This document shows positions 62,916 to 64,000 of a DNA stretch of 64,000 nucleotides, in pieces. Location: the NCBI GenBank assembly GCA_034231615.1, contig CM067322.1, positions 99,209,087 to 99,273,086 on the forward strand. The letters run 5' to 3'. Both the position numbers and the translations under genes were made by a program. Within the stretch, counting starts at the first letter, position 1. Each line of letters starts with the position of its first letter. Origin of the DNA: Meghimatium bilineatum (Eukaryota; Mollusca; Gastropoda; Stylommatophora; Philomycidae). The notes beneath the pieces were generated by a model. The model searched no databases. It was not told where the DNA came from and saw only the letters and a list, made by a program, of their open reading frames with translations.

Positions 62916-63963
62916 CTTCTTCTTCTCATTCACAGTTTGACATGTCCAGCAAGTCCTGTTTTCTTAATAAATGCTGCTGTATTTGAAAGCTCCTCAGTGC
63001 TCCCATACATCTTTCTATGGATATCCATCTCTGTGGGCTAGTGTTCTTCCCTTAACTGGTTTAGTGTACTGTAGTCTTGCAGGATATGCTCAGCTGTCTG
63101 TGCTGCCTACCCACAAGGGCACAGAGGTGATGGGACCAGTCTTAGTCTATTTAAGTGGCTGTTTAATCTGTTGTGTCCTGTTCTGAAGCGGAAGATAATA
63201 ACCTGCTCTGCTCTGTCGAGATAGTGGTAATTGTCTTTTCGGTGGTCGACTTTTCTGATGGTTTTGATGAGGTTCATTTTTTCTTGGTAGGTGATTTCTT
63301 GGTCTTTTTGTTCCTGTGTTGCTCCATCTTTTGCCAGCCTATCTGCCGCTTCATTTCCTGGTATGCCACAGTGGGATGGTATCCACTGTAGTATTACCCT
63401 TCTTTGGATGCTCACTTCTCGTATGGCTTCCTTCAAGTCTGGCAGTGTATCGCTCTTAAAGGCTTGTAGGACAGACATAGCATCAGTAAGAAATACCATC
63501 TGTTGACATTGGCGTGTGCCCACATCCTAAAGACAATATCAACCTCCTGGAAAGAAAAGACCAGAGTATCATGTTCCGACTGCGCACACAACATGTACAG
63601 CTTAACAATCACCTGAACAGAATACAACCACAACACACTCCAGGGTGCCGGCTGTGCACTCATCCATATGAAACTGTTGACCACCACCTTTTTGAATGTC
63701 CAGCGCTGGATGACATCAGGAAAATGCTTCTCCCTCCAGGGCCAGATAAATGGAACACATTATATGGAACAAAACAACAACTCACAAACACATGCATATA
63801 TCACACAATGGCATTGGGTCAAAGGGCATGAGCCCATGGACCGCTGGATCAGCAACCAACCAACCAACCGACATTGGCGTGTTGTGTTTTTAATTATTTC
63901 TGCAAGAAAGTTTAAAGCCTGTACTTCTGCAGAGTAGTTGGAGCAGAATATTCCAGATTATAC
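62916..63963 (-). mobile_element. 5'-truncated LINE-A (antisense) with TSD, split
   Basis: TSD CAGCTTTCTGAT at 62904-62915 and 63964-63975. The GAA tail is at the left (CTTCTTCTTCT). The minus strand from 63963 reads YSAEVQALNFLAEIIKN (RNase H Glu); it is interrupted by 63518-63869 and continues QMVFLTDAMSVLQAFKSDTL, LQWIPSHCGIPGNEAADRLA, then RTGHNRLNSHLNRL and the Cys/His end. Only RNase H and the C-terminus are left. Confidence 0.85.
63518..63869 (+). mobile_element. 5'-truncated LINE-E (AACC tail) with TSD, inside LINE-A
   Basis: TSD GACATTGGCGTGT at 63505-63517 and 63870-63882. Sense frame: LLERKDQSIMFRLRTQHVQL, NNHLNRIQPQHTPGCRLCTH (Cys knuckle), [40 protein letters not shown]; tail AACCAACCAACC. 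Near-identical 3' end at 39585-39714. Confidence 0.87.
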
Positions 63964-64000
63964 CAGCTTTCTGATTATAATGTTATTTAAGTACCAACCT

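Overview
This is a eukaryotic, intron-rich and repeat-dense window. Nothing prokaryotic (operon, CRISPR array, phage) is visible. It carries parts of two well-recognised animal genes with GT-AG introns, abundant LINE, SINE, MITE and Penelope-like remnants, and (GAA)n-tailed retroelements. I infer a lophotrochozoan animal, probably a gastropod mollusc. That rests on repeat style and gene sequence, not on a diagnostic locus.

Layout. 1-22 kb is almost entirely transposon-derived: stacked, mutually inserted non-LTR retrotransposons. One is a 4056-bp LINE (4495-8550) with endonuclease, reverse transcriptase and RNase H, interrupted by a single stop codon. A three-layer nest lies at 9.66-12.87 kb. 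An AT-rich block (15.8-22.3 kb) holds ~178-bp tandem repeats, a larger dispersed duplication and one unrecognised 290-codon reading frame on the minus strand. 22.8-23.8 kb and 31.4-32.3 kb are inverted copies of a TTAA-flanked (piggyBac-like) element.

25.5-40.0 kb (+) is an SR splicing-factor gene of the SRSF4/5/6 (B52/SRp55) group: two RRMs and an RS tail over eight coding exons. Exons 3 and 4 look like a duplicated, mutually exclusive pair separated by a 59-nt intron. Just downstream, on the opposite strand, 40.9-41.35 kb looks like the terminal exon of another gene that I cannot name. 42-54 kb is intergenic or intronic and full of SINEs, MITEs, a mariner remnant and minisatellites. 54.06-62.16 kb (-) holds the five C-terminal coding exons of a FEZ/UNC-76 gene (kinesin cargo adaptor), ending in the family's VLCPT terminus. 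Its N-terminus was not found in the window and probably lies beyond the right edge.

Many insertions can be proven from target-site duplications (TSDs), so the order of events can be read directly. Several non-LTR families are distinguishable by their 3' tail: GAA, GATGAT, ACTG, AACC and AAAC. Several SINE families share a central core and a (GAA)n end with the GAA-tailed LINE, which suggests that LINE mobilises them. A ~1.35-kb AAAC-tailed non-autonomous element and its 5'-truncated ~125-bp copies appear to be one family. I did not find an undescribed immune or metabolic system. The most unusual points are the SRSF exon pair, the inverted repeats flanking SRSF exons 1-4, and the modular SINE/AAAC-element superfamily.
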